Assembly: GCF_037975245.1 (NCBI RefSeq)
Contig: NC_092582.1
Location: 26,266,077 to 26,330,076, forward strand
DNA from: Apostichopus japonicus
Taxonomy: Eukaryota > Echinodermata > Holothuroidea > Aspidochirotida > Stichopodidae
Reading direction: 5' to 3'
Length of the DNA stretch: 64,000 bases
The notes under the pieces were generated by a model, which saw only the letters and a list, made by a program, of their open reading frames with translations, ran no database searches and was not told the origin of the DNA. Positions 49,599-60,779 of the stretch are shown here, piece after piece. The position numbers and the translations under genes are program-made. Within the stretch, counting starts at the first letter, position 1, and each line of letters starts with the position of its first letter.

Positions 49599-49925
49599 AG
49601 CCTTCCATGATCACTTGGTCATACATAGCTAATCACTGGTAATATTGATGTAGATTTAGATTATATTTGTACTTGAAGATCTGCATTATTGGCCTAAATT
49701 AGCACCCTATATTGCAAAAGTAGTCTTGTATTAATTAATGGTCTTGCCATGGTATGAAATGAGCTCTGTACTTTCCACAGTAATTCTAAATAAGGATCAT
49801 CCTTTAAGCCTTGAACTAACACTAAGAATTTTCTCTCAAGTCCTAAGAGGGCACAAGAATTGAAAGGTATATTAGCAGCTTTTTCCATGTTAACACTTTT
49901 AGGTAATTTTTTTTTCCTTTTGCAG

Positions 49926-50033
49926 GTATACATACTGTACCCGGCACTACTGTTAAAGAAGTTGGTTGGTGGCACTACATTATACTATCATGTCATTTAT
50001 GATATTGCGTGTCAATTCGAAGGACACATTAAG
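49926..50033 (+). CDS. KDZ-type transposase, exon 7 (YDIACQ block)
   Basis: Acceptor ccttttgcag and donor AAG|GTGCGT; 36 codons, phase 0 at both ends. It reads VYILYPALLLKKLVGGTTLY and then VIYDIACQFEGHIK. YDIACQ holds the second conserved acidic position of KDZ. The previous exon (46623) ends in phase 1, so one small exon coding the 'F-x-N-x-x-x-GE' stretch is either missed or lost. No later KDZ block ('FHaygH', 'GltDGE..ER.WS') was found downstream. Confidence 0.75.
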
Positions 50034-52508
50034 GTGCGTACTGTACCTCTAACACCTGTATGTGGAACACAATACGCCCAATACGTAATGTATTTTCCTT
50101 ACCATTGGAAACAGATTCACAATGTAGAGTTAATCTAGGTTTCAGAGTGATTTCTAAATCTTGAATTCGTTGTGGCACATTGTTGTATTAATTGAATTTC
50201 GTGTAGGAGGAAAATATGCGTCACATTCTTAGCTCATACTAGTATCCGCCGTAGACATCGCTCAACTTCAGATCTATCTATCTGAAACTATCTGTCTAGA
50301 GATCTGTCTGACTGTCGGTCTGCCCATCTGTCCGTCTATCTACCATGTATGTACGTCTGCCTATCCGTCTGTCAATAACTACATATTGAATGCTACTATT
50401 CCTGCATTCGGTTGTGAAAATTTATCACAGTGATCACCACGTTAGGGGCATTACTAGTGCTCAGGAAGCTTAGATCAAAGTTCTCTTACAGTAAGAGTCA
50501 TCAGCCATTTTGTGTAAACACAAAATATGCTTCTCCTCCCACAATTGCAATAGATGGACAATGACAGTTGGTTACAGTTATCATAGGCTATGCAGTGGCC
50601 TACATGGGATGTTCAAGAACTAACATCGTGTTTGCCTACATTTATCACTAAGGAGTTTAAAATGTTTGAAATGATGATAGCTCTCTAAGGTGTAGGAGTA
50701 AGCATGTAGCCAACAGCCATATGCCCCCAGCCTGTATCAAGTATACATCAGCATGCATGAGTGAGAATTAATTGCCTTTGCATAATTTAAACTTTATCTG
50801 AAACACCAATTACTGGAACCTGATTAGAGCACATTAAAGTGCATGCAGTGCAAACCTTCTTTGCCAACTCATGTCTCGTAACCATATAACATTTCTTGGT
50901 ACTGACCAGAACTGAGCCTTTCAATGGTAAGTGGGACCTCATTGCTGATCCACAGCACAAACCAATGTATACAGGTACATTTTGTTGACCTTATATGTGG
51001 TCATTTCCTTTTCAGTAATGTGATACCCATTTCTTATACAGATTAGCAAGGATATTACAGTGTAAATGTTACAGAACAAAAAGATAAGTTTTGTACCAAA
51101 ATGGAAAAAAATCAGAGGTCATCACTCCTGCATCTCTCAGAAACCTCATAAATAGGTCTTACCTGGACACATTGTATAGCACTTGTCTGGGTGTTCTCAA
51201 TATACTGTAGGAAACACTCCCTGTTTAATTTCCCATAGGAGCAGTACTCAATGACTCACAGACCCCCCCCCCCCCCCGCTACACTGGATGTTCTGTCAAA
51301 AGGCTAGTTTATCATGAATATCCTGCTTACTCTTAGATCCCCAGTGTGTGATCATGCCGTTGGAATTAAGTAGAAAATGTTATGCAGCTGTCTTGCCATA
51401 TGTATCAAACTATGTCACATAATTTGTGTACAGGTCTCAGTTGATCTGTGGTCATGAATGAACAGCTTTTTTAGGGATCTACTACCCCTTTGCAGAGCTT
51501 ATCTTGTAAATTCCTCAAACACAAGGTTTTTAAACTTTTGATGGTTCAGATCTGCATTTGAACTGCAGAACAAATTTACCATCCATAATCTTAGGATCTC
51601 TTAGGCTGGACCTGAACTCCTTCAGGGGGTCCACTGTAAATGGAGAAATTTTGTTTATTTCATATATTGTAGTTGTATGTTTTGTGTATAGTGGAGGCAA
51701 ATTACCTCAATCTGTGGCCATTTCCTGAAATGTCACAGCTGAATGTATTTCCAGCGCATTGTGAAAGAAGTTATGTTTGGGTCTTCCTAATAAAGAGTTA
51801 GCAGATTGATTTGAAAATTTACATAAGTTGGGTTCATTGGAATTATATCATTGAATGGCAGCCTGCAGCAATCAGGCTATCAGGATATCTCAGAGCTCAG
51901 GTTAAGAAATCATCATCTCAGCTACCAGTATGTAGAATGCTGGGGGCCTTGCAAGGCTTAAATGTGTTTGCCCCTTTGGTACTCTACATTAAGCAAAGCA
52001 AGTCTAGCAGCAGCGTGTCAAGTTGTTTTCCATTAAACCTACATCTCCCATCATTACGTTATAACGAAGTGTACAGTACTTTGACTTCAACCTTCTTTCA
52101 CTTAAATTCATTGGCAACATAATGTGCTACATCAGCATATTTAAGGCCTGTCTGGATTTTGTATGGATTACACTGTTTACCAATTGTAACTTACACTTGC
52201 ATCAGTGACTATTCATTCAATGCTTGCCACGCATGGCAATTGCCATCAGCTACCATGATGTTGATGAGCCAAATATTGGTAAGCTGAGTTGACCAAATCT
52301 GTCTTATTAATTTGACGATGAAAAATTGCATTCAATAGTTGAGAAGGTTGAAAGACAATCATGAAGAAATGTTCCAGGAATGTTCAGTCCATGGCCACTG
52401 CCATCACTAAATTGGATTTAGCTTCTGACTTGATCATACTTTATTGAATTGTTTGTAATTGTTTGAATGACACTTGACATACCGTTTGTTTTTTATATAT
52501 CTTATTAG
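50034..52508 (+). other. Intron or intergenic sequence
   Basis: A CTGT/CTAT-rich tract lies at 50268-50375 and a poly(C) run at 51263-51277. An open frame at 51811-52122 (103 residues) lacks recognised similarity. The missing catalytic third of the KDZ protein was searched for here by eye and not seen. Confidence 0.35.
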
Positions 52509-52607
52509 AACTGGATTGACAACACAAAAACAAAGCAACTCAGAAGAAAATTTGGCAGCCTCAGCAAAGCACCTTCACTAAAACCCAGGAAAAAAGAATG
52601 CATATAG
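52509..52607 (+). CDS. Possible last exon of the truncated KDZ gene
   Basis: After an acceptor (tatcttattag) phase 0 gives NWIDNTKTKQLRRKFGSLSK, then APSLKPRKKECI and a TAG at 52605-52607. The phase fits the end of the exon at 50033. The strongly basic tail is unlike the conserved KDZ core. If used, it would end the protein before the third catalytic acid. Confidence 0.3.
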   Translation, partial: NWIDNTKTKQLRRKFGSLSKAPSLKPRKKECI

Positions 52608-53843
52608 CTGCTTCATGGCAGTGTATATTTCAGAACATGGTAGGTAGATATGAATTTCATGATATTTGAGTAGTCAAGAAAACCCAACCTTGTTTCTGAT
52701 GCAAGTCACAAGCCTTTTAATTTTATTGTTAGAAGAATTGAGCAAACATCCAGCTTTACTATTGGCCTTCTTTATGGTGGTTTTGAAGGAGGTGGCTTGC
52801 GTCACCCCACCCCCCCCCCCCCCCCTTCTATCCTTCCCAAATCACTTTCCTTGGTTAGCTGTGACATAGATTGTTAGCATGCATGCCATGATATTTCAAA
52901 GAAAAAAAACTAAGGAAATGTGGTACTAGTACTGATCATAATGGTGGTACTACATCCAGCTGTTTGCACTTTCTGACTGGGGTAGGAGTCCACATAGTCT
53001 AAAATCCAACACAGGACTAACACAATGTAGGTTGACGTGTTGGTTACTAAATTGCCATAACAAGAGAAAGTGGTGAGCTTCTAATGATTTCTTTACCATA
53101 AGTCAGCTCATACACAGCTCAACATGACAATGTTCACCTATATGCAACCAAGGTAAGGATATAATGTCTGTCTGACATAAGTCTATCTGTCTGTCAGCCT
53201 GTCTCTGTGTCCAAATTTGGAAATATTCTTCTTTTCACTCAGTGTCCAATGTAACTGAATAAAATTTAATGAAGTTGGATGATTGGGTTCTGTGCTGTTC
53301 ATGAGTTTGTGATCAAGGTCATGTATGGCTTATGATGTGTCATAAATATGCCTGGAATATTCAAGTATTTGAATGGGAGCCTACTTCTAGAGCGGATTAT
53401 TAACATGTGATTATATTTAGTTTGCAATGCCTGATCAAGATTCATAGTGTTCTCTAGTCCTGATAGTTTGTGAGAATTTAATTACTTGAGGCCAGCTGAT
53501 CAAAAGTCGTGTAGGGGTTCCCTTAAAGTCATTTTGTGTTCAAAATATCGTGCTACATGTAAGCATGCATGTTTTGTAGGATATGGGTTTGTCTCCTGCA
53601 CAGGTACAAACGTGTACAATAGATCTGCATGCAAGTAGTCAAGTAATACTGTGTAATGTTGTCTGGAGTGGTCTATATATGCTACACTCGGTACTTTCAT
53701 TGAATGAAACAAGTTCTCTGTCTGAATTCCAAGTAATTAACCACCTTTAGGGATGCAGCTATCTGGATAAAATACTGACATTGAGCTGCCTTTTATCACC
53801 ATTGCCTAAATGAGTTAATCTTCAATTTTTCTTTGTTTTGCAG

Positions 53844-54040
53844 CAACATCACCTGAAAACCAGGGTACAACCCTTAACAAAGCCAATAAAGCATGGAAGA
53901 AAGTCAAGGGTACACCAGAAGTCAGCAGATACAAAGAGCAAGCAGATGACAAAAATAGGATGGAAGCCGAAGGTGCTACAATCAGGCAGGAGCATAAGAA
54001 GGTCATGGCCAGGCACATTTTGACTGAAATCAAGAAAATG
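53844..54040 (+). CDS. Unrecognised multi-exon gene, exon A (basic/helical)
   Basis: Acceptor ctttgttttgcag and donor ATG|GTAAAA; phase 1 in, phase 0 out. It reads ATSPENQGTTLNKANKAWKK, then VKGTPEVSRYKEQADDKNRM and VMARHILTEIKKM. The spacing of W, Y/K and the charged helices recalls an HMG-box-like segment, but this is an impression only. It starts a chain of exons (55002, 55548, 58473, 59187, 59594) that mostly share matching phases. It may be a gene of its own or a partner gene of the neighbouring KDZ element. Function unknown; probably nuclear if the HMG-like reading is right. Confidence 0.55.
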
Positions 54041-55001
54041 GTAAAACACTGAATTAGCAGTAACCAAAGGCTTTCATTTGCAGTGAGAGTGTTTATACAT
54101 ACAATTTCATGGTATGTCAGGTATAATACTGCAGATATTTCAGTGGAAGACTGATGAATATAACAATCTGTATGCAAATTAGCAAAAAATTAAAGCTGCA
54201 TATTGTTTCACTCCCATCTGTAGGTATGACATTGCAGGTGTTATCATGGCTGCTAATTAAATAGTCTTTCACTTATGTTTTTATTGCTTGAGTAGGACTC
54301 CAATGACTATGCCAAATTATGTTTCTCTATATTTCATTACCGGTGAAAATACTCTAGTACAACATTCCCATGCACTTCACACTTGACATAAGAATTAAGG
54401 CGCAAACTCCAACCAATTTCCCCCATATGATAGAACTTGCATGGAACTGCTACGTACCTCCACATTTTTTACCATAGAAAAATAAAAGTGGAAATATTAG
54501 TGTGATATCATTGCAATTAACGCAGAGGAAAAATCTTCACTGTTCCTATTGTTTTTATTAATATCCAACTAGGAAGCTAGAGTGATGTGATTTCAGTAGT
54601 AGTGGGTGAGGGAATTTTCTGCTCTGTACTGAAGAACAGCAAAGTCATATTTCAAAGTATTAACCAAAAAACAACAATCACAATCAAATTTACCACAAAA
54701 GTCATAACCAGTGAAGCAGATTGACTCTGTGATGTTGCATGTAAACTCCAGTTACTGTATTCTTTCATCAGTAGATGTTACAAGCATGTCCGCTATGATA
54801 TCATTGACTCAAATAACTAGCAATTCAATAATGCACCTGAAAATTGCAATGAATTATAATTGGGGTATTGTGGTGGAAAACAAAAAGGGATTACATCTTT
54901 TTTTTTGCACATCTGTTTGAGTGTGTGTTAGATTGTTGAGGGTGCTTTAATGTTTGTTCGTATTACTGGGAATAATATAATTGTTCTTCATTTCTTTCCA
55001 G

Positions 55002-55112
55002 TGTTTTCATCTTCAAGAGTTGGACTTTGAAGCAATGTTCGTTGCCATAGATACCGAGCAAAATCTCCATAGTTCAGGAACTACTGAAGGCCATAAGTTT
55101 TTAGATAAAGAG
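55002..55112 (+). CDS. Unrecognised multi-exon gene, exon B
   Basis: Acceptor tttctttccag and donor GAG|GTAGAA; 37 codons, phase 0 at both ends, joining exon A in frame. It reads CFHLQELDFEAMFVAIDTEQ, then NLHSSGTTEGHKFLDKE. Next exon 55548 needs phase 2, so a short exon between them is missing from this model. Confidence 0.55.
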
Positions 55113-55547
55113 GTAGAACTCTTATGAAAATTTGGGCTGAGTGTTATAGGTATGCACAACAATTTCAGTGTTGAGTTACTATACATTGCAGTTATTTATT
55201 AGTCAAGTTTTGTGGCATAGAGACTTTAAATGCCTGGAAGTCAGATTGCTTTGACTTCATCCATCTTACCGACCAACATCCCTCTCAAGTTCTAGCAAAC
55301 CAAGAAAAGAAAAAGAGTTGCTGATGTAAATTTGAAGTAGTAAGGAGAATTTTAACACCACAGCAGTAATATGAATGGGTTTTTCAGTAGAAGTCAAATC
55401 TATTAAGTGGTGTTTTGTACAGTAGCATAATTATCCAACAAAAATCAACTGCATATGAGGAAATATTTATATTTATATTTTTCATACATTCATTTTGAAG
55501 GTAGATTAAACTTGTGATTGTTTTTTTCTTTCTGTTTCATTCAATAG

Positions 55548-55630
55548 GGGGTATGCTGATGGTCCTGTTAAAGAAGCAACCCGTGCAACACTACGTACCA
55601 GCGTGCAGGAGCTCTTTAATGATAAATACT
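55548..55630 (+). CDS. Unrecognised multi-exon gene, exon C
   Basis: A strong acceptor (ttctgtttcattcaatag) and donor TACT|GTAAGT. The open frame (codons from 55549) reads GYADGPVKEATRATLRTSVQ, then ELFNDKY. It ends in phase 1 and joins exon D at 58473, making Y of the split codon: LFNDKYYAGTG. Confidence 0.55.
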
Positions 55631-57253
55631 GTAAGTGAAACTGACTAACTCACGTTCATCGATTGCATCTTGGGAGAGAAATATTAGTATTGTCTCATTG
55701 TCACCTTATAACTCATTAGCAATGAACAGGATTTTTTTTTATATGATAAAGTCAAATTCCATTCTTTAATTGCTGAGTGAAATACAAACAACTGGAACAT
55801 CAGTCAATCAGTTTCCCAATTGTTTACAGTACTCTACTTACATTAGCTGCCCAATATTGATTGTTCATCATTATTATGAGCTGCAGACATTAAAATGCAA
55901 TATTCCATTTTTTCGGCTCATAGTAAAGTATTTACTACACAAACAATACTGTGGTTTCTGTTTAGTTGAAAAAGAAAGTAATTTAGAGAAATTTGATGTC
56001 AAAGTTGGCAGATTCTCACTGACCAGAAATGTGATGCGTACAAGCTAATGAACGTACAGGACACCGTGTGTCGTCATTCTGCAATGTGTACCGCTAACGC
56101 AAAACAATAACAATGGACTTTCCTCGTACTTCTCGTAAGAAAGTAAGCCATTTATTTAACTTCAGTCTTGCAATAAACATGCAGCTACAAGAGAAAGAAA
56201 TGTTTGTTAGAATTGTTCACACATGGCTACTTGAACTCATTTTGTTGGCAGTTCTTCAATTACAAGTAAATTATGGTTACAAACCTGCCTCAATGACTGA
56301 TCATATTTTGTAAGATTCATTGCCATTATAGGCCACTTTACATAGTGTGCGGTATGATATTGAGGTCTTGCCGCAATTCCAATGCCTACCTTGTGAAAAA
56401 TATCAACATTTCAGGTATTTCTTCATTTTTGTTGCAATTAATCGTGTTTGCAGTTAGTTTTCGGTCAGTGGATGCAGTTGAATCCAAGAAATACAAAGCT
56501 TTGTGGGGTATGTCTCAGTCTTGCTGCCATAAAGTATAAGGCTTTCAGCAAGTCACAACTCCACAAAAGCAGATACACAAGAAATTGGAACACCACAGAA
56601 AAAAAATGCCTGATGGATTCCTTGTTACACATTTTATGAGTTTCAATAGTGAAAAATGCAATAACTTTTACCGTCTCAGGAAAATATATACATGCTCACA
56701 CAGGACCTTCTTGTGTAGCAGCGTACAACTATCTTTTGTAACGTGATCTTTTTTTACTGCACTTATGGGATAAATCACAGCTGAAGCTAAACAATTGAGT
56801 ATGCACATTAGAATAACAATTAGGTAATCGTGGCTTATGAGTTGCATACTGTATGTCAAAATTAGGGAGACAACCTTTAGAGGGCCTCTGCGTAGACACT
56901 GCCCTTGACGTGTTTTGTATACAGATTAACGAGAGTGGGCTACAGGGAGGTGCGCAAGGGGACGGTATTCGAGCACAATTGGCATGGATAATTTCAAATG
57001 GTATAGCAAACATGCCAAATATTCAAAGCATACTTCCAGCCTACCAATAAGGATGACAATCTCCATTAACAGAAGGCCCAAAAATGGAACTAATCAGACT
57101 GTGCAAGAAAGAAGTATCCATCTAGTATAGCCCATTATTCTTCCTAGGGTAAATAAAAAAGCTTAAACTCTTCGCTGGATGAATAAGTCATATTTTCTCT
57201 CATCCCCATTGTCTATAACCAGTCGTATAAACCTGGATTTACCTAGATATGAC

Positions 57254-57580
57254 CATAGGCGTAGGAGGCCAATTTGATTGGGGGGGGGGTGGCTGTAACG
57301 ACTTGCTGGAAAAATATACCCAAAATTTTTCTCGCGCTTCGCACACGTTCAACATGTAGGCATGCATCAGTAATTACATCGCATGCCAATAACATTTGCC
57401 GTGTTATTACCATTTTGGGGGAAGTGGATGATGGAAGTACAATGATGAAAAACACATTGCAATTTATTTTTCTTTCAGTAGGTGCCAAAAAATTCTCAGC
57501 ATATTGCCAGAATTTTCACAAATACGTATGATTGGGGGGGCTGCAGCCCCCCTTCCAGCCCCCTGCCTCCTACGCCTATG
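57254..57580. mobile_element. hAT-type MITE, 327 bp, with 8-bp target duplication
   Basis: Flanked by GATATGAC at 57246-57253 and 57581-57588. Terminal inverted repeats are CATAGGCGTAGGAGGC, perfect over 16 bp. It shares the GGCGTAGGA end word with the element at 26130, so the two belong to related families. The body has poly(G) near its left end and GGGGGGCTGCAGCCCCCC near its right end. It lies in the 55631-58472 intron. Confidence 0.9.
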
Positions 57581-58472
57581 GATATGACTAACTGACATGA
57601 AAAGAACAGTCAGCCTGGTGTATGAAAGATATTGCTTATACCAAAAGGTAAAAATTCTGAGTTTAGAAGTAAATATCTTACATAACGCCAATTCGTCCCA
57701 AGGAAACCTTTCGGAAGAATGTATCCTCTGTCCCAGTCATCATTTCTGTGCTGAACATATTTTTGCCCGCATACGGTGGGAAACCTGGGAGTGAGAAAGG
57801 CTTTGCGAGTTCTCCTTACAAAATAAATCCAAAGCCTGCAGCGTTTGTCGTCGGTTTGATGACTGGGAAACATAAAGAAACTAAATCTTCAGTTCTAAAA
57901 GGTGTATTGGCAACATCCTACTACACAAATCATTGGCATTTGGATACTAACAGTATATATATGACAGAGTGTTGTACAGGCATAATGTAAGCGCCGTACT
58001 GAAGTGAATAGCTGGATCGAAGGTTTTCCTCAAACGACTCCGCACATCTACACCTACAGTGACCTACAGTCACTTGAGCGCTTAGCAATGTTTGTGAAAA
58101 TAGGAATTTTTTTGTCTGAAAGTGCTAGGTTTTACTGAGTCCCATAATAACATAATGCAATGTGTCATAATGGAAGTGAAAATATATAACATAAATTTGA
58201 ACGGATTAGAGGATGTAGAAAAACCACCAGCTATGTAATTAAAAGGAATTAAAATGTGTTCAACTAAGGAAACTTACAAAGCTTTAATGTTGGGAAGGTT
58301 TCCAGTGAATAGAACAGTTCTTGTGTTTTAATATTACACTGTTAGCTGGATGGAGGCATGAACTTGAGTTTATCATGTGAATTAGTAAACTATGTTACTA
58401 GCTATCTGATTTAAGGCACATTGCTATGCCTGCAACATTTTAAGGACACATGTTTGGTTTATATGATCACAG

Positions 58473-58631
58473 ATGCAGGTACGGGCAGGAGAGCAATGAG
58501 CTACAAGCAGCTTGCTATGGGGAATATGGTGGTAGACGGTCTGCCACCTGATATTACCTGTAAACGACCGTCTGTGTATGGAGTCCATGATCTGCAAGCA
58601 ATATTACACAGCAAAAACAGTATTACCATCC
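58473..58631 (+). CDS. Unrecognised multi-exon gene, exon D
   Basis: Acceptor tatgatcacag and donor ATCC|GTAAGT; 159 nt, phase 1 in and out. It reads AGTGRRAMSYKQLAMGNMVV, then DGLPPDITCKRPSVYGVHDL and QAILHSKNSITI. 'GLP-x-x-I-x-x-KRPS-x-YG' looks like a conserved block, seen (from memory) in uncharacterised invertebrate proteins. No enzyme motif was recognised. Confidence 0.6.
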
Positions 58632-59186
58632 GTAAGTTTGTTGTTTTATTTGTATGTCTTACTAGTAAAGCCAGCTCACGAGGCAAACTAGTGTTATACC
58701 TTTCAGTGAGCAGATATCCTTTTGCTTTTTACCGTCATTTACAGTCAGCAGCTGTTATAAAGCTAAGCAGGACAATTTGAACACTTATAAACATGATAAG
58801 AGTGGAGGCGGGGGGGGGGGGAGGGGGGTGGACGAGAGTGTCTGGGTATTTTTGCTGCAGAACTTCATTGAAATTGTCACATGATACATGCTGGTAGGTA
58901 CACACAGTACCCACTTGAAGGGAAATAATCACAATGAAATATATTCACTGAAATGGAGGAGGGAGGGGTCTGTCCTTAATAGAGATAGTGGTATGTTATA
59001 GTTACACCACTACATAAACATTTTGACCCTGGGCTTAGGGTACTTGCTGTTTTTTCGTCCTGTAATAGTGCTCATGACTGTACACATGTATATTGTCCAT
59101 ATATTGTTGTATATACTTATAGTGTGTGTAAGTTCTCGTGAGAACGTAATCATTGTAACGGAAACATTCCTGCTTTACCTCACAAG

Positions 59187-59246
59187 GTACTTCCAGCAAT
59201 GCAACTAGAACTCCAAATGCCAATTGCCTATCAGCAACTGAACATG
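59187..59246 (+). CDS. Unrecognised multi-exon gene, exon E (60 nt)
   Basis: Acceptor ctcacaag at 59186 and donor CATG|GTACGT. Phase 1 in and out; reads RTSSNATRTPNANCLSATEH, a serine/threonine/asparagine-rich linker. A second acceptor 10 bases in (ttccag) would end in the wrong phase for the next exon, so the first was preferred. Confidence 0.4.
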
Positions 59247-59593
59247 GTACGTACAAAACTTATATCGAACTTAAAGTTTGCTGATATAACATACTTTTTA
59301 ATGATATCTTTTGTTCGATTTTACAGCACAAGTCATTCTACTTCCTGTTCAAGATCTAAACCTTTTGGTTTAAGTTGACCATTTGTTAAAAATTCTCTGG
59401 AGCAAAATGACTGTACTACACTCAGGCTTATTGTAATTCTGTAGCTCGGTAATGACCATGATCAGAATGTTAATATGTCGGCAGCAGAATTGCACATATC
59501 AAAGCTTAAAAAAAAAACACAAATATAATCAATTTTATATAATGTGCTCGCTCACTGTGTTTGTTCCCTTTTCTCTGTAATTTCTGTTTGCAG

Positions 59594-59688
59594 TGTCTGT
59601 GAGTCATGATAGTCAAATAGTAGACCAGGATCAAGACCAAGGCTCTAGACGCGTGATGAAGCTGTTCATCCATCCTGCGACCAAGAGG
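59594..59688 (+). CDS. Unrecognised multi-exon gene, exon F
   Basis: Acceptor ctgtttgcag; only phase 1 is open, and it matches exon E: V-S-V-S-H-D-S-Q, then DQDQDQGSRRVMKLFIHPAT and KR. A donor AGG|GTTAGT follows. Without splicing, the frame stays open to 59868 through a very hydrophobic stretch (MFYFISIFIAVV). I take that as intron, but a membrane-anchored end cannot be excluded. The gene's end was not found. Confidence 0.45.
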
Positions 59689-59877
59689 GTTAGTGGTTTG
59701 GCTGTCATGTTCTACTTCATTTCTATCTTTATTGCAGTGGTTAGAAAATTCTTTGCATATGCATGCAACAAGCATTGCATTTCATCATTTTTGGTTTTGA
59801 TGATAATCGTAACCTTTATAGCGGTTGTGATGCATGCATGTGTATGTGTTGTGAAGCAAAGCTTGTAAACACGATAA

Positions 59878-60340
59878 CTCACAAAGAGAAGCGTGGACAT
59901 CTATTATCTATTATACATAGAATCTATTCTATTATACATAGATATCTATTATACATAGAATATCGGTTTACCACATTAAGTGGAAGAACTCTTACATTTT
60001 GGTGGAGGTCAGAGGTTTTTGGGGGTCAACAGAGGTCAAAATTGTAAAAACTTCATAAACAAGATATCTCTAAAAAGGAAACCTAAAGAACTATCTCATG
60101 TTTGATATGTGGATGAAATACATTGAATGTAAGTAGCCTTTCAGTTTGGTGAAGGTAAAAGGTCAGTTAGGGTCAACAGTTTTAAACTGTGAAAGCCCTA
60201 ATTTAAACATATCTCAAGAAGAGAAGCTTGAAGCTATTTCATACATGGTAAGTATATAGGTGTATCAAATTTATTTCAAGGAGCCCATGATTTTGGTGGA
60301 GGTCAAATGGATCAAGCTGTGAGGAATTGTCTATTCAATA
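59878..60340. repeat. Tandem repeats: ATCTATTATACATAG words, then about 115-bp GGTCAACAG units
   Basis: First, short units of ATCTATTATACATAGA (59898-59962). Then three diverged units with 'ttggtg(g)aggtcaga/aaaggtca', 'gggtcaacag', 'aagatatctc...aagaag' (about 59995-60320). A relative lies at 36190-36420. Confidence 0.65.
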
Positions 60341-60779
60341 TCTCAACAGGTAGCTTGCTGCTAAATAATAAGCTAATATGTCACAATGAGTTCAAGAAAC
60401 TTATCAGTGGTTACATTAGGGCAGGAGCTTTCAATATGGATAGTATCTTATACATGCTTTCTCTGTCTTATTGAGATCTACTGTATGTTGTACAGCCTCA
60501 CCACACAGTAGGTCAGATCGTTATATAGGTCAGATTGTTATGCTATTGATTATAAATCTTTCATCATTGAAACCACAGTGCATTTGTGCAATCTGGTTCT
60601 TCTTTCATGTGAAATGTCAGATTTAATCACATGTTTTGTGAAGTGACAAGCAAGGTGATATATTACAGGGTATTTATTTTGTATCTATCACCTCCAAAAG
60701 TTACTGGAGTGGCAAAGATTTTGTAGTATCTTAGGGGAGTATTTGTCACCATGACACTCAGGCAAACCCTTGTTTACCA

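Noticed and set aside
51811-52122. 103-residue frame as the missing KDZ C-terminal part
   Set aside because: It lacks the FH-x-x-x-H, CQ and GE..ER.W words and has no suitable splice sites.
53815-54177. Minus-strand 120-residue frame
   Set aside because: It is antisense to exon A of the second gene, which has good splice borders and sensible protein on the plus strand.
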